Shown one piece after another: positions 62,641-64,000 of a stretch of DNA of 64,000 nucleotides; the stretch's first letter is position 1; every line of letters starts with the position of its first letter. Source of the DNA: DAOTTX01 sp034437515 (GTDB taxonomy: Bacteria > Chloroflexota > Anaerolineae > Aggregatilineales > Phototrophicaceae); contig DAOTTX010000245.1 in assembly GCA_034437515.1 (NCBI GenBank), forward strand, positions 1 to 64,000, written 5' to 3'. Below the pieces are notes generated by a model, which was not told the DNA's origin, searched no databases, and worked only from the letters and a program-made list of their open reading frames with translations. The translations under genes were made by a program, and so were the position numbers.

Positions 62641-64000
62641 TTACGCCCCCCAACCTTTCGAGAATTGTGCGGCGGCTTTTTCTTCCGCCGATGCTTCGGG
62701 AATTTGCCACAGGCGACGGATGATCGCGTCTGCGGCGATGAACATGATAATCAGCGCCTGGATGATGCGCACGAGGTCAATCGAGATGTTGGCGTTGATC
62801 TGCATCAAGCCTGCGCCTGCTAGCAGGCCACCCCACAGCAACCCCGCCGGGATCATGTAGCGCGGGTTGTTACGCGCTAGCAGCGCGACGGCGATGCTGT
62901 CAAAACCGAGGCCAGCGAAGAACTCCGGCTGCATATTATGCTGCACGCCGGAAATCTGCACGGTGCCCGCCAACCCCGCCAGCGCGCCGCTGAGTGTCAT
63001 CGCAAGCACGATGTTCCACTTGACGTTCATCCCGGCGTATTTCGCCGCATCCGGGTTCGCGCCGACTGTGCGTAATTCGAAGCCAGAGGTCGTGCGATCA
63101 AGATACCAACCGACAAACCACACCGCCGCCAGCATCACCACGATACCGAGGTGTAAGTCCCCGCCAACCGTGACCCACACGAAAAAATAGGCCAACACCC
63201 CCGCCAGCAGGGCGTTCAACAGCGGCCTAAACGTAAAGGGCTTGCCTTGCTGCACTCGGCGCACGGTCAAACCAATGGCGATCAATACGGTGATGACCCC
63301 GGCGACGAACACCGTGCCGGGGAAGATCGTATCCAGCGTGGCGAAGCGGGCCGACAGATCAAGAAACGGTGTGCGCGGTGTGCTGGCGGTGGTGTCCAAC
63401 AGCAGCACCGGGTCGGTCGATTTAATCAACCAATCCACCAACCGGATAGCGATGAAGTTCAACATGATCGTGTTGATGACCTCGTGAGCGCCGGTATACG
63501 CCTTCAGCGCACCGGGGATCATACCCCAGAAGCCACCGCCGATGATCCCGGCGACCAACACCAACAACAGATGCACGACCGGGTTATAGTCCGATTCTGC
63601 GGGGAGCAGTTCCGCGACCAGTGCCCGCCCGCCGACCACCACCAGCGCCGCCAGCACAATCGCACCCAGCGCCAGCACCAGCTTTAACGGTCGCTCGGTG
63701 TTTTGCCTGCCCAGCGCCACCCCGACTAAGATCAAACCCAGGCCGATGCCGAAAAATGTCACGACTACCGGCGCGATCACGGTTGGGTCGCTGAAGCCGA
63801 CCCAGGTTGCGAGGATCGACCCGGCGTAAAGCTGTCCTTCCGCGCCGATGTTAAACAGACCGGCCTTGAAACCCAACGCGACCGCTAACCCGGCGATCAC
63901 ATACGGGATAGCGCGGGTGAGCGTGTTTTCCAGGCTGGAAGGGAAGAACATCAATGCCTGATCGCCGAGCAGGGTATACGCTAGCTCCGGTTCGGTGACC
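62641..64000 (-). CDS. Nucleoside-type ABC transporter permease (NupP/YufP-like), N-terminus beyond window
   Basis: At least 452 residues; the frame is open through base 64000 (AYTLLGDQALMFFPSS before the first in-window ATG), and the same upstream sequence fits the family, so the true start lies outside. Signatures: GLAVALGFKAGLFNIGAEGQ, AYTGAHEVINTIMLNFIAIR, TVGANPDAAKYAGMNVKWNI and GFDSIAVALLARNNPRYMIP. It pairs with the permease at 61249 as the two halves of the membrane domain; the ATPase and binding-protein genes are expected further right. Confidence 0.88.
   Translation of the reverse strand, partial: VTEPELAYTLLGDQALMFFPSSLENTLTRAIPYVIAGLAVALGFKAGLFNIGAEGQLYAGSILATWVGFSDPTVIAPVVVTFFGIGLGLILVGVALGRQNTERPLKLVLALGAIVLAALVVVGGRALVAELLPAESDYNPVVHLLLVLVAGIIGGGFWGMIPGALKAYTGAHEVINTIMLNFIAIRLVDWLIKSTDPVLLLDTTASTPRTPFLDLSARFATLDTIFPGTVFVAGVITVLIAIGLTVRRVQQGKPFTFRPLLNALLAGVLAYFFVWVTVGGDLHLGIVVMLAAVWFVGWYLDRTTSGFELRTVGANPDAAKYAGMNVKWNIVLAMTLSGALAGLAGTVQISGVQHNMQPEFFAGLGFDSIAVALLARNNPRYMIPAGLLWGGLLAGAGLMQINANISIDLVRIIQALIIMFIAADAIIRRLWQIPEASAEEKAAAQFSKGWGA

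Noticed and set aside
1..64000. tRNA, rRNA, intact transposon, prophage, toxin-antitoxin or biosynthetic gene cluster
   Set aside because: No cloverleaf, rRNA segment, integrase or clustered synthases could be recognised; a tRNAscan-SE and Rfam run would settle the RNA part.

Overview
The window looks like chromosomal DNA of an uncultured or little-studied Chloroflexota bacterium, most likely class Anaerolineae. This is an inference from gene style, not from a marker gene: moderately high GC, many secreted or lipid-anchored proteins with PPC, bacterial SH3 and PASTA-like domains, Asp-rich TPR proteins, a single-layer (Gram-positive-like) secretion pattern, a P-type ATPase, and a compact Mrp antiporter operon. 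No rRNA, tRNA, CRISPR array, prophage or intact insertion sequence was seen.

Layout. 1-4715 (minus): a cut-off giant Asp-rich TPR protein, a small TPR protein and a secreted SH3 protein. 4890-8837 (plus): a HerA-like ATPase, then a tightly coupled trio (NmrA-like, DsbA/FrnE-like, NAD(P)-binding). 8873-11227: a divergent pair, a PASTA-like secreted protein and coaBC. 11228-11690: remnant of an IS630-type transposase. 11691-15403 (minus): a PPC-repeat secreted protein and a hybrid sensor-type histidine kinase. 15827-18997 (minus): a 1056-residue secreted subtilase. 19309-21134: an Arf-like small GTPase with an unknown partner gene, facing greA. 21302-30740: lipoproteins, a split membrane aminopropyltransferase-like pair, a methyltransferase, a pectinacetylesterase-family protein and a chemoreceptor. 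30848-39369: Amt, a GT2 enzyme, a 2-hydroxyacid dehydrogenase and a Ca2+-type P-ATPase. 39606-49228: asnB, a homocysteine methyltransferase/MTHFR fusion, an amber-interrupted small membrane gene, a LysE exporter, rhomboid, FmdB, a lone receiver domain, tmk and a degenerate metallopeptidase-like lipoprotein. 49443-53990: M28 peptidase, PPOX/F420-type flavoprotein, SH3 protein and LCP protein. 54184-59914 (plus): an mrpAB-C-D-E-F-G cation/proton antiporter operon. 60120-64000 (minus): two nucleoside-type ABC permeases (the first runs off the window) and a GT4 glycosyltransferase.

How it works together. Most of the window is housekeeping metabolism (CoA, Asn, Met/folate, dTMP) mixed with cell-surface biology and ion or ammonium transport. 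The most unusual items are the Arf-like GTPase pair, the acidic TPR protein with about 18 copies of a short Asp-Trp-Leu motif plus tandem repeats, a lipoprotein that appears to be a dead relative of a zinc peptidase, the mrpAB fusion whose reading frame runs 119 bases into mrpC, and two loci carrying single in-frame amber codons (a transposase relic and a small membrane gene). I see no clearly delimited defence or biosynthetic island.
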